A stretch of DNA of 14,700 nucleotides from JAYZQT01 sp964412235. Lineage in GTDB: Bacteria; Pseudomonadota; Alphaproteobacteria; MPNO01; UBA830. Below are positions 1-7,325 of the stretch, piece after piece. Location of the stretch: contig CAYPNT010000078.1 in the NCBI GenBank assembly GCA_964412235.1, forward strand, positions 1 to 14,700. Reading direction: 5' to 3'. Under the pieces are notes generated by a model. It saw nothing but the letters and a program-made list of their open reading frames with translations. It was not told the origin of the DNA and did no database searches. A program made the translations under genes and the position numbers. How positions within the stretch are numbered: the first letter of the stretch is position 1; every line of letters begins with the position of its first letter.

Positions 1-657
1 GAACAATATTGTGATGCGATCGCCAATGAAAACGCGTTTCAGAAACGTTATATGACAATACCCTTTGATGTCCCGGATCAACGCTTCCGTAAGACCGTCG
101 CCACAATGACGGGCGACGAGGGTGTCTTCGAAACTACACGCGACGGACTGAACAAACTAAAACCCGTAGTCAGAGAAGGGACCGTAACCTACGGCAGCCA
201 AACGCACCCTGCAGATGGAAACACCTCCATGATTGTCACCACGCGCGATAAGGCGGGCGAAATGTCCACCAATCCGAATATTGTAATTCGTATTTCGGGT
301 TTTGGTCAGGCACGCACAGAAAAAGCGTACATGCCTCAAGCACCTGTATCCGCATCACGGCAAGCTCTTGATAATGCGGGTATCTCACTAAACGACGTCA
401 CGGCAGTCAAAACACATAACCCTTTTGCCGTAAACGACATCGTATTTTGCCGCGAAACCGGTTACGACATTACGAAAATGAATAATTACGGCTGTTCACT
501 AATATGGGGACACCCCCAAGGACCGACCGGGCTTCGGGCAATTTGTGAATTGATAGAAGAGCTCGTAATTTTGGGTGGTGGATACGGCCTATTCAATGGT
601 TGCGCGGCGGGCGATAGCTCTATGGCAGCAGTAATTGAAGTAACGGATGCAGCATGA
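1..657 (+). CDS. Thiolase family protein (acetyl-CoA acetyltransferase-like), 3' part only
   Basis: The reading frame is open from the first base of the window, so the 218 residues seen are the C-terminal part of a protein of probably about 400 residues; the Met at base 52 is internal. Thiolases cleave 3-oxoacyl-CoA with CoA, or run the reverse condensation. Visible family signs are a TVTYGSQTHPADG stretch (usual form GTVTAGNxSxxxDGA), HNPF where other thiolases have NEAF or HEAF, the catalytic-His motif GHPQGPTGLRA, and a C-terminal GLFNGCAAGD that aligns with the GLATLCIGGG region and keeps its reactive Cys. The first nucleophilic Cys lies outside the window. The stop overlaps the next start (ATGA). 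As first visible gene of a four-gene operon with dehydrogenases and a CoA ligase, it probably performs the thiolytic end step of a CoA-thioester degradation. Family is secure; substrate is unknown. Confidence 0.9.
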   Translation, partial: EQYCDAIANENAFQKRYMTIPFDVPDQRFRKTVATMTGDEGVFETTRDGLNKLKPVVREGTVTYGSQTHPADGNTSMIVTTRDKAGEMSTNPNIVIRISGFGQARTEKAYMPQAPVSASRQALDNAGISLNDVTAVKTHNPFAVNDIVFCRETGYDITKMNNYGCSLIWGHPQGPTGLRAICELIEELVILGGGYGLFNGCAAGDSSMAAVIEVTDAA

Positions 658-1433
658 GTGACGAACCAAATGTCTCAAACAGTGTAGAAGGCCGGGTCGT
701 TATTGTTACAGGCGGCGGAAGCGGCATTGGTCGGGCTTACGCCAAACACTTTGCAGATCATGGCGCGATACCCGTCATCGCCGAGATCAATGGACAAAAC
801 GGGACCAAAGTGGCGGACGAAATCAGGGCAGACAATGGCAAAGCCCTCGCCATCCAAACAGATGTTTCAGATGAAGCATCCGTCGCTGAAACTGTGGCAC
901 GCGTTATGGAGGAATACGGAAGAATAGATGTTTTAATTAATAATGCAGCGATTTTTTCAACGATCAGTCGTTCTCCGTTTGAAGAAATTTCTCGAGAAGA
1001 TTGGACCCGTGTGCTCGATGTTAATGTGATTGGCTCATGGATTTGCGCAAAACTGGTTACCAAGCATATGGAGGCCGGAGGTTACGGTCGCATAATTAAT
1101 ATTTCCTCTTCAACTGTGCCCGTAGGATTGCCTCTTCTAATGCATTATGTGACTTCCAAGGCGGCAGTGGTCGGCATGACCCGATGCATGGCTTCAGAAC
1201 TCGGAGAGCGAGGCATCACATGTAACGCAATACTGCCAGGCATGACAGATTCGGAAGTCGACTATGTAGGACGAACGGACGCCAGTATTTCAGCAGTCTT
1301 GGGCATGCAAAAGCTAAAACGGATTGAGCAGGCAAGCGATCTCGTAGGCACAGCGCTCTTCCTTGCGTCACCAGCAAGTAGTTTCATGACAGGCCAATCC
1401 CTTCTGGTCGATGGTGGCATGGCCTATATCTAA
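654..1433 (+). CDS. Short-chain dehydrogenase/reductase (SDR), classical type
   Basis: This 259-residue protein has normal classical SDR length and a complete active site. The cofactor motif TGGGSGIG is at residues 19-26, NNAA (for NNAG) at 96-99, the structural Asn in VNV at about 124, Ser152 thirteen residues before the catalytic Tyr165, and Lys169 in YVTSK. The C-terminal TGQSLLVDGG matches the usual SDR ending. An acidic residue (Glu44) at the end of strand beta-2 suggests NAD(H) preference. It should oxidise a secondary alcohol or reduce a ketone in the cytoplasm. Its ATG overlaps the thiolase stop, and its own stop overlaps the next start (TAATG), so translation is probably coupled. The context suggests action on a hydroxy- or oxo-acyl intermediate handed to the thiolase. 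The substrate cannot be told from motifs. Confidence 0.93.
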   Translation: MSDEPNVSNSVEGRVVIVTGGGSGIGRAYAKHFADHGAIPVIAEINGQNGTKVADEIRADNGKALAIQTDVSDEASVAETVARVMEEYGRIDVLINNAAIFSTISRSPFEEISREDWTRVLDVNVIGSWICAKLVTKHMEAGGYGRIINISSSTVPVGLPLLMHYVTSKAAVVGMTRCMASELGERGITCNAILPGMTDSEVDYVGRTDASISAVLGMQKLKRIEQASDLVGTALFLASPASSFMTGQSLLVDGGMAYI

Positions 1434-2476
1434 TGCGAGCGCTAGTTTTAAACGGTCCTAACGAACCATTCTCACTAGAAACAATGCCCGACCCCGAACC
1501 AAACCGCGGCGAAGCAGTTGCACGCGTCATCAGTTGTGGTGCTGGCTTAACAATACAGCATGTAAAAACCGGGCGGGCAGGCGTTGATTATCCGCGAGTC
1601 ATTGGCCATGAAATAACCGGCGTCATCGAGGCCGTCGGAGAGGGAGTAACCGATTTAAGTGTCGGGGACGCTGTCACTTCATACTTTTACCTAACATGCG
1701 GCCGCTGCCGATGGTGCCAAATTAATCGCGAGACACTATGCGAAAATTTTGGTGGTTATGTAGGCCGTGCATGCAATGGCGGGTACGCGGAACTCATAAA
1801 ACTACCAATTAAAAACTATATAAAACTACCAGAAACCCTTGATTGGGAGGAAAATGCTGCGGAAGTGGGCGTTATTACTGATGCAATTGCCACCCCTGTG
1901 AAGGTAATACGTCACGCGGGAATAAAACCGGGAGAAACGGTTGCCATCTTCGGTGCAGGCGGTGGGCTTGGAATACACATGGTGATGTTAGCAAAATGGG
2001 CACACGCTGAGGTAATTGCCATTGATACCGCTGTTGATAAATTCTCGACGTGCCAGGATGCAGGAGCCGATCATTGCGTCAATCCGAACGAAGGAGACTG
2101 CCCCGAGATGCTCAAAGAATTATCGAATGGTGGTGTGGACGTCGCCATTGACTTCGTCTCGTCAACCCAAACGTTGGAAACGTCCATAGAAAGCCTGGGA
2201 CGTGGCGGACGAATGGTAACTTTGGGGGGAAACGGTGAGACCTTCGCCGCGCATTCACACCAAATGCTACAAAAAGAGCTTGTGCTTATGGGCAGCCGCT
2301 ATGCAACGCGGCAAGAAGTTATCGATTCTCTGAACTTATGTGGTCGGGGCGAAGTATGGCCAATCGTAACAGAAACCACTGACATGAAAGGGGCAGAGGC
2401 ACTTCACGCGAGGCTTGAACAAGGTCTCATAACCGGTCGAGCCGCCATTTTAATTAATGGATCCACAGACGTTTGA
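1433..2476 (+). CDS. Zinc-binding medium-chain alcohol dehydrogenase (MDR family)
   Basis: A 347-residue MDR protein with both zinc sites. Catalytic-zinc ligands are Cys35 and the His59-Glu60 pair in GHE, with Asp150 a candidate third protein ligand. The structural zinc site is Cys89, Cys92, Cys95 and Cys103 with the classic CxxCxxCx7C spacing. The Rossmann nucleotide motif GAGGGLG is at residues 174-180, followed by a beta-strand ending in an Asp (AIDTA), which points to NAD rather than NADP. Enzymes of this kind oxidise primary or secondary alcohols; relatives include cyclic hydroxyacyl-CoA and threonine dehydrogenases. It sits between an SDR and a CoA ligase with one- and four-base overlaps, so it is part of the same operon. 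The specific substrate is not identifiable. Confidence 0.93.
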   Translation: MRALVLNGPNEPFSLETMPDPEPNRGEAVARVISCGAGLTIQHVKTGRAGVDYPRVIGHEITGVIEAVGEGVTDLSVGDAVTSYFYLTCGRCRWCQINRETLCENFGGYVGRACNGGYAELIKLPIKNYIKLPETLDWEENAAEVGVITDAIATPVKVIRHAGIKPGETVAIFGAGGGLGIHMVMLAKWAHAEVIAIDTAVDKFSTCQDAGADHCVNPNEGDCPEMLKELSNGGVDVAIDFVSSTQTLETSIESLGRGGRMVTLGGNGETFAAHSHQMLQKELVLMGSRYATRQEVIDSLNLCGRGEVWPIVTETTDMKGAEALHARLEQGLITGRAAILINGSTDV

Positions 2477-3984
2477 CGAATAGCGGTCCCCTACCCCACG
2501 TATACGAAACTGTGGTGCACATGCTCGTCGCTGCGGCGCAGGACCACCCTGAACAGGTGGCCGTCACGTGCAGTGGTTTTCATCTTACATATGAAGAATA
2601 CCTAAACAGCGTGGAGCACCTTGCCCAGAAGCTCCTGGACTTGGGATCAAAAGGTCAACGAGTAGCACTCATTATGGAAAATTCTATCGATATGGCGATC
2701 GCTATGTTTTCCGTACACGCCGCTGGCGCACAAGTGGTGCCCATAAACCCCCTCTATACTGCGCGCGAGATTACCTATATTTTAACGGATTCGCTTCCTG
2801 TGGCCACCATACACCAGAGTTCCGCTAAGGGAATTGTTGAGACACTTCCCCATACCGGCAAGAAACTTGCCAGTGACGGCAGGACATTTGTAAAAAAATT
2901 AACGAGCACTACAAGCGAACCGCAAAAGATAATTCCAATTGCCGACGACCTCGCTACACTCCAGTACACAGGGGGTACAACTGGCTATCCGAAAGGTGTC
3001 AACCTAACCCATGCTCAGGTATCCATAAATATTTCCCAGCGAGAGGCAATTCTCCCTACAAACGCCCAACGTGAAACCATTGTCTGCGTCATGCCGTTAT
3101 TTCATGTATTCGCGGTATCAATGTGCCTCCATCTGGCCTGCTACTGCCGTAGCCGTTTGGTTATTCTCCCTCGCTATCATCCGAGAGACCTATGCGACAC
3201 GCTCCAAGGGGAACACGTTACAATTTTACCCGCCGGACCAACGATCTTTTCTAGTTTATTAAACTTTAAAGGATTTGAAGAAGTCGACTTAAGGCACTTG
3301 TCTAGATGTTACTCGGGCTCAGCTCCATTGCCGGAAGAAACTCTCCGGCAATGGCAGGGTGTTACGGGTTGCTTCATATTGGAGGGTTATGGTCAAACCG
3401 AAGCAGGGCCAGTACTCACTTATAATCCTGAAACGGGCGAAAAAAAAGCAGGCTCCGTAGGAGTACCCCTCCGCGATACGGAAATCGAAGTTGTAGACAT
3501 TACTGACCCTACAAAGGTCCTGCCTCCCCGAACGACCGGAGAAATACGAGCACGCGGACCACAAATCATGTCCGGTTATAGAAATCTACCTGAGGAAACT
3601 GCCTCCACAATTCGTGGAGGTTGGCTCTACACGGGAGACATAGGTGAATTTGATGAGGATGGTTATCTATATATTCGAGACCGTAAAAAGGACATGGCGA
3701 TCGTAGGTGGCTACAACGTCTTCCCACGGGAAATTGATGAAGTGCTCTACACACATCCCATGATTGCTGAAGCGGCAACGATTGGAATCCCGGATAAATA
3801 TTATGGAGAAGTGACCAAAGCCTGGGTCGTCCTGAAACCGGGAATGACCGCTTCCGAGCAGGAACTAATCAGTTTTTGTGCAGAAAATCTCGCCAAGTAT
3901 AAAGTCCCCAGAACTATCGTGATAACAACGGATCTCCCCAAAACAACTATTGGTAAAATTGACAAGAAAGCGCTCCGCCCCTGA
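2473..3984 (+). CDS. AMP-forming acyl-CoA synthetase (class I adenylate-forming ligase)
   Basis: A 503-residue ligase that activates a carboxylic acid with ATP and joins it to CoA. The ATP P-loop YTGGTTGYPKG is near residues 165-175, GYGQTEAGP (motif A5) near 304-312, YTGD (A7) near 386-389, the hinge IRDRKKDM and the GGYNVFPREIDE stretch follow, and the C-terminal catalytic lysine is Lys495 in TIGKIDKK. The start is a TTG (2473) overlapping the previous TGA in a TTGA junction. The next Met, at 2521, would remove residues that look like the normal family N-terminus, so TTG is preferred, although no strong ribosome site is visible and coupling is likely. It resembles fatty-acid or aromatic-acid CoA ligases; the acid is unknown. 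An unusual perfect inverted repeat lies inside the gene at 3325-3354. Confidence 0.9.
   Translation: MTNSGPLPHVYETVVHMLVAAAQDHPEQVAVTCSGFHLTYEEYLNSVEHLAQKLLDLGSKGQRVALIMENSIDMAIAMFSVHAAGAQVVPINPLYTAREITYILTDSLPVATIHQSSAKGIVETLPHTGKKLASDGRTFVKKLTSTTSEPQKIIPIADDLATLQYTGGTTGYPKGVNLTHAQVSINISQREAILPTNAQRETIVCVMPLFHVFAVSMCLHLACYCRSRLVILPRYHPRDLCDTLQGEHVTILPAGPTIFSSLLNFKGFEEVDLRHLSRCYSGSAPLPEETLRQWQGVTGCFILEGYGQTEAGPVLTYNPETGEKKAGSVGVPLRDTEIEVVDITDPTKVLPPRTTGEIRARGPQIMSGYRNLPEETASTIRGGWLYTGDIGEFDEDGYLYIRDRKKDMAIVGGYNVFPREIDEVLYTHPMIAEAATIGIPDKYYGEVTKAWVVLKPGMTASEQELISFCAENLAKYKVPRTIVITTDLPKTTIGKIDKKALRP
3325..3354. repeat. Perfect 11-bp inverted repeat (8-nt loop) inside the CoA ligase gene
   Basis: Arms CCATTGCCGGA (3325-3335) and TCCGGCAATGG (3344-3354) are exact reverse complements around the loop agaaactc. 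The segment encodes residues just after the SGSAPLP region of the ligase, so it is coding. There is no T-run after it, so it is not a standard intrinsic terminator. Confidence 0.9.
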
Positions 3985-4028
3985 AACAACTTCCTGACAG
4001 CGCGACCGCTCCTGCTGACACAATTAGA

Positions 4029-4484
4029 TTACAAATGCGGTTCTTTTGAAAAGGGAGAGAAATCTCCGTCCATACTTTCTGGAGCAAAGCCCTCGCCGAT
4101 CATTTCTAAGCCGATAATTTCCAATACATTGCGGTCCGGGTCATGGAAATAGCACTGCTTTCCATGGAAAACACCCTCGTGGCGTTCCTCCTCGAAAATT
4201 ATCTCTATTCCTTTATCGATTAAATGTTGTTTGGACGCTTCATATTGATCAACATCAACACGGAAGGCATGATGAACGAAAAACTCTTTTCCAGGATTAG
4301 GTTCAATAGCGGTTTTGCTTTTAGTTAGGATTACGAAATCCTCCCCAGAGCGCATAAAAACCATACCAATCGGTGACACTTTTTGCACAGTTGCCAACCC
4401 CAATACATCCCTATAAAAAGCTTCACTTCTGTCGGGATCACTTACGGAAATCGTAAAGTGTACAATACCATTTGTTTTAATCAT
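4029..4484 (-). CDS. VOC superfamily (glyoxalase/dioxygenase-fold) metalloprotein
   Basis: A 151-residue single-unit VOC protein made of two beta-alpha-beta-beta-beta repeats. The first repeat opens IVHFTISVSDPDRSEAFYRDVLGL and the second has FRVDV followed by the closing strand HDPDRNVLEIIG. Likely metal ligands are His9, His72 and Glu122, a three-ligand pattern like that of FosA-type members. A good ribosome site (AGAGGGGG) lies a few bases before the ATG on the minus strand. It stands alone, convergent with the ligase operon (44 bases between stops) and divergent from the monooxygenase gene. VOC proteins of this size include lyases, isomerases, dioxygenases and thiol transferases, so the reaction cannot be assigned. 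Its place beside ring-degradation genes allows, but does not prove, a catabolic role. Confidence 0.85.
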   Translation of the reverse strand: MIKTNGIVHFTISVSDPDRSEAFYRDVLGLATVQKVSPIGMVFMRSGEDFVILTKSKTAIEPNPGKEFFVHHAFRVDVDQYEASKQHLIDKGIEIIFEEERHEGVFHGKQCYFHDPDRNVLEIIGLEMIGEGFAPESMDGDFSPFSKEPHL

Positions 4485-4511
4485 GTGGCCCCCTCTCTAC
4501 AGGCCATCTAT

Positions 4512-4519
4512 TGTATAAT
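4512..4519. promoter_or_regulatory. Possible overlapping divergent -10 elements
   Basis: The 64-base gap between the divergent VOC and monooxygenase genes contains TATAAT at 4514-4519 on the plus strand, 29 bases before the monooxygenase ATG. On the minus strand TATACA overlaps it (4517-4512), 28 bases before the VOC start. No convincing -35 hexamer is found at 16-18 bases in either direction, so the promoter would be of the weak -35 or activator-dependent kind. Confidence 0.4.
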
Positions 4520-4548
4520 GGCTATTAGACAGACGAAAAGGGGCATAG

Positions 4549-5784
4549 ATGCATCCCGTTAAATTATTTTGTTGGCACTTCATGGCATACCCATATTTGC
4601 CAGAAGACTTTGATGATAAATATGATTCTGGTTGGGTTACGGTCCCGAATTCGTTATGGGACCGCGAGAAAGCAAGGGGCTTGTATCAGGAATACATTGA
4701 CCAGTTGGTTTACGCAGATGAGTTGGGCTTTGACGGCATGGTCCTGAATGAACATCATCAAAATATATACGGGCTAATGCCATCTCCAAATATGATTGCC
4801 GCAGCGCTTAGCCAAAAAACTCATAACGGTAAGATCGTTGTTCTGGGAAACCTCTTACCTATGCACCTAAACCCCCTTCGGGTCGCAGAAGAGTATGCGA
4901 TGCTTGATTGTATGTCTGGAGGCCGTCTAATAGCAGGCTTCGCTGTTGGTGGAGGCCCCGAGGCATTCAATTATGATGTTCCTTCACCACGGGCACGTCG
5001 TCAGTTTTGGGAGGCTATCGACCTAGTTGTGCGGACGTGGACTGAAGATGGGCCCTTCCCACATGAGGGCCCTGAATATCCCCTTCGATATGTAAATGCG
5101 TGGCCACGCCCGGAGCAAACCCCACATCCCCCAATATGGGTGCCAGGAGCACGTTCCCGCGAGACGATGGAAAATGCGGCAAAGAGAGGTTATGCGTATT
5201 TCCTGTCTTCTCGGAGCCACGGTGATCAAACTCGCAAAGCGGCTCAGGCTTTTGCCGATACAATGAAAAAATATAATCGCACTTATTCACCTTTTGATTT
5301 TGGTATTTTGCTATCCGTCTATGTATCTGAGACGGACGATCAAGCAAAAATTGAGAGCCAGGAAGGTATTTGGTATTTTCTGCGAAACTGTTTGAAGGGA
5401 CATTTACGAACGAAAGGACGAACGTTGACTTGGGGACCAGGAATTCCATCAACCAGCCCGGACAGCTGGCGAAGCGTGTTAGAAAAATGGGAGTTCGGTG
5501 CTACTCAACTCGGCGACACAAAAGATTGGGCCGAATTGGACCGGCGGGCGTCGATTATAGTAGGCAGCCCGGAAACCGTACGTAATAAACTACTTGACCT
5601 TATAGAACGAGCTCAAACAGGAAATCTTCTGATCCAGTTTCACTTCGGCAATATGCGCGATGATTTAACTAGAAAAAGTATGCGCCTTTTCGCCGAACAC
5701 GTCGCTCCGACCCTGCGCGAACAGTCCGCTGATGTCTTTGCGCGGGATTTTCCCGAAATCACAGATTTGCGACCGACCCGATGA
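4549..5784 (+). CDS. LLM-class flavin-dependent oxidoreductase (bacterial luciferase-like monooxygenase)
   Basis: A 411-residue luciferase-like TIM-barrel protein. The N-terminal region has WHFMAYPYLPEDF, then YADELGFDGMVLNEHHQNIYG (residues about 55-75), a family signature, followed by PSPN, VVLGN, RVAEEYAMLDCMSGGRLIAGFAVG and the NAWPRPEQTPHPPIWVPG stretch near 185-202. Such enzymes use reduced flavin (FMNH2 or a deazaflavin) from a partner reductase and O2 to hydroxylate, epoxidise or desulfonate small substrates. The start has a clear ribosome site (AAAAGGGG, 5 bases before the ATG), and a TATAAT lies upstream. The stop overlaps the hydrolase start (ATGA), making a two-gene unit. No flavin reductase is encoded in the window. 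A monooxygenase followed by a hydrolase suggests oxidation and then cleavage of an ester, lactone or diketone; this is inference. Confidence 0.9.
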   Translation: MHPVKLFCWHFMAYPYLPEDFDDKYDSGWVTVPNSLWDREKARGLYQEYIDQLVYADELGFDGMVLNEHHQNIYGLMPSPNMIAAALSQKTHNGKIVVLGNLLPMHLNPLRVAEEYAMLDCMSGGRLIAGFAVGGGPEAFNYDVPSPRARRQFWEAIDLVVRTWTEDGPFPHEGPEYPLRYVNAWPRPEQTPHPPIWVPGARSRETMENAAKRGYAYFLSSRSHGDQTRKAAQAFADTMKKYNRTYSPFDFGILLSVYVSETDDQAKIESQEGIWYFLRNCLKGHLRTKGRTLTWGPGIPSTSPDSWRSVLEKWEFGATQLGDTKDWAELDRRASIIVGSPETVRNKLLDLIERAQTGNLLIQFHFGNMRDDLTRKSMRLFAEHVAPTLREQSADVFARDFPEITDLRPTR

Positions 5785-6593
5785 CCGGTTCGTTGTTAGA
5801 ATTGCCGACCGGCAACGTGTGGGTTGAACACATAGGCACGGGACAACCAGTAGTATATCTGCACGGGATTGTAGATATCCACGGGACCGAACCAGGGCCA
5901 TTGCCTTTCCACACTACCTTAGCCCAACATTTTGAACTTATCGCGCCGGCCCATCCGGGTTGCGCCAAAACTGATGAAGACGAGCATTTGGTGACAATTG
6001 ACGATGTCGTATTCCATTATTTGAGAGTTTTTGACGCCCTCGCCCTTGATCAATTCTCCTTGGTTGGTAGTAGTCTGGGTGGCTGGATCGCAGCCGAAAT
6101 CGCGGTCAGATACCCAGAACGCATAAAAAAACTAACACTAATTAGTCCTACTGGGTTAGCGGTCCCAGGACACCAAATCGCAGATATTTTCTGGTATGCC
6201 CAGCCCGACGATGGCGAACGGTACGATCAATTACGCAATCTTTTGTTTGCGGAACCCGGATCTGAGTTTGGCAAAAAACTAATACCTGATGCCAAGGATA
6301 CGATTGAACGAGAGATGGGGAAGTATCGTGTGTTTCGGTTCGCCAGCCTCATCGGTTTCAAACCCCCTTACCTCTATAACCCGCGACTTCGTTCACGGCT
6401 CGACCGCTACAGGAAACCTGCCCTGGTGCTCTCTGGTCAACACGATAGTCTCGTACCGCGGGCGCATGTAGAAGCCTATAGCGCGGGGTTTTCAGACGGT
6501 AGACTAGAAGTACTCGAAAACTGCGGACATAGCCTGTACGCCGAAGCGCCGGAAGCAGCCGCTGAGATCGTTCATCGCTTTATTGCGAGTTGA
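5781..6593 (+). CDS. Alpha/beta-fold hydrolase
   Basis: A 270-residue cytoplasmic alpha/beta hydrolase without a signal peptide. The oxyanion-hole strand VVYLHGI is at 24-30, the nucleophile elbow GSSLGG centres on Ser98, the acid is Asp222 in GQHDSLVP, and the catalytic His is His250 in CGHSLY, so the triad is complete. Length and the position of the lid region (about 125-205) fit the family that includes meta-cleavage-product hydrolases, enol-lactonases and esterases. The ATG overlaps the monooxygenase stop by four bases, so the two are almost surely co-translated and probably act in sequence. The stop lies only three bases from the stop of the convergent SDR gene. The substrate is unknown; C-C hydrolysis of a ring-cleavage product or lactone opening are both possible. 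Confidence 0.9.
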   Translation: MTGSLLELPTGNVWVEHIGTGQPVVYLHGIVDIHGTEPGPLPFHTTLAQHFELIAPAHPGCAKTDEDEHLVTIDDVVFHYLRVFDALALDQFSLVGSSLGGWIAAEIAVRYPERIKKLTLISPTGLAVPGHQIADIFWYAQPDDGERYDQLRNLLFAEPGSEFGKKLIPDAKDTIEREMGKYRVFRFASLIGFKPPYLYNPRLRSRLDRYRKPALVLSGQHDSLVPRAHVEAYSAGFSDGRLEVLENCGHSLYAEAPEAAAEIVHRFIAS

Positions 6594-6596
6594 TTA

Positions 6597-7325
6597 TTAC
6601 CACTGCTCCACAGACGGACGAACGTCCATTTCAAATGTCCAGGCATCTTTTGGCTGGGAATACATAGTCCAATACACTTCAGCAATATGGTCAGGTTTTA
6701 ACAATCCACCCTCAGGAAGCGCTTGTACTTCAGCCGGAAACTTTTCCCGCACGGCCAGAGAATCTATCATCCCGTCGACAATAATATGACCGACGTGTAT
6801 GCCCTTAGGTCCAAGTTCCCGCGCCATGGATTCCGCTAGCGCTCGAAGTGCATGTTTTGCACTGGCAAAGGATGCAAAGGTTGCGCCGCCACGAATACTT
6901 GCCGTAGCACCCGTAAAAATTATGGTCCCTTTTCCACGTGGAACCATTCGCTTCGCGGCTTCACGGGCAGTTACAAATCCCGCGAAGGTGGCACTCTCCC
7001 ATACTTGCCGATAAATACGCGTCGTCATTTCGAGTATTGAAGAACGGTGTTGGGCCCCCGTATTAAATACTACAACCTCTGCGGGTCCTATCTCACTTTC
7101 CACCCGGTCAAATAGTGCAGCGACTGCCTCTTCATCTCTCGCATCACACTGGATTCCTTTCGCATTACCACCCTCAGATTCTATTTGTTTTACGAGTTTT
7201 TTAAGGGGTTCCACTTTGCGTCGTGATGGCACTGCCACCAATCCGCCTGATGCGAAACGCCTCGCGATCGCACCACCAAGCGCATCGCCTGCGCCAACTA
7301 CAATCGCAGCCTTATTCGAAGTCAA
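6597..7325 (-). CDS. SDR-fold protein with non-canonical active site (Tyr to Phe)
   Basis: A 242-residue Rossmann protein of SDR length. The cofactor loop VGAGDALGG (residues 10-18) and FNTGA (87-91, for NNAG) show the SDR fold, and ARELGPKGIHVGHIIVDG (about 168-185) matches the usual region after the active site. The YxxxK motif is FASAK, with Phe153 in place of the catalytic Tyr and Lys157 kept. The residue 13 before it is Ala140 (GATAS), and the usual VN(V/I)xG Asn region reads ESATFAG. So most of the Ser-Tyr-Lys-Asn tetrad is absent. From memory, similar proteins with Phe at this place are widespread, so this may be a family trait rather than damage. The start is TTG, overlapping the beta-subunit stop (TTGA); no other start codon is available nearby. 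It may bind NAD(P) without classical dehydrogenase chemistry. Confidence 0.87.
   Translation of the reverse strand: MTSNKAAIVVGAGDALGGAIARRFASGGLVAVPSRRKVEPLKKLVKQIESEGGNAKGIQCDARDEEAVAALFDRVESEIGPAEVVVFNTGAQHRSSILEMTTRIYRQVWESATFAGFVTAREAAKRMVPRGKGTIIFTGATASIRGGATFASFASAKHALRALAESMARELGPKGIHVGHIIVDGMIDSLAVREKFPAEVQALPEGGLLKPDHIAEVYWTMYSQPKDAWTFEMDVRPSVEQW

Noticed and set aside
3440..3447. Run of eight A in the ligase gene as a programmed frameshift or sequencing error
   Set aside because: The downstream frame keeps all ligase motifs to the C-terminal lysine, and the shifted frames give no sensible product.
3985..4028. Possible terminator between the convergent ligase and VOC genes
   Set aside because: Only a 4-bp AGCG/CGCT stem is visible and there is no T-run on either strand.
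5050..5072. GGGCCCT / AGGGCCC inverted repeat in the monooxygenase gene
   Set aside because: The arms are only 7 bp and the sequence is coding; this is within chance expectation.
5015..5452. A 145-codon minus-strand open frame opposite the monooxygenase gene
   Set aside because: Shadow of a well-supported gene; the translation looks irregular and matches no family that I know.
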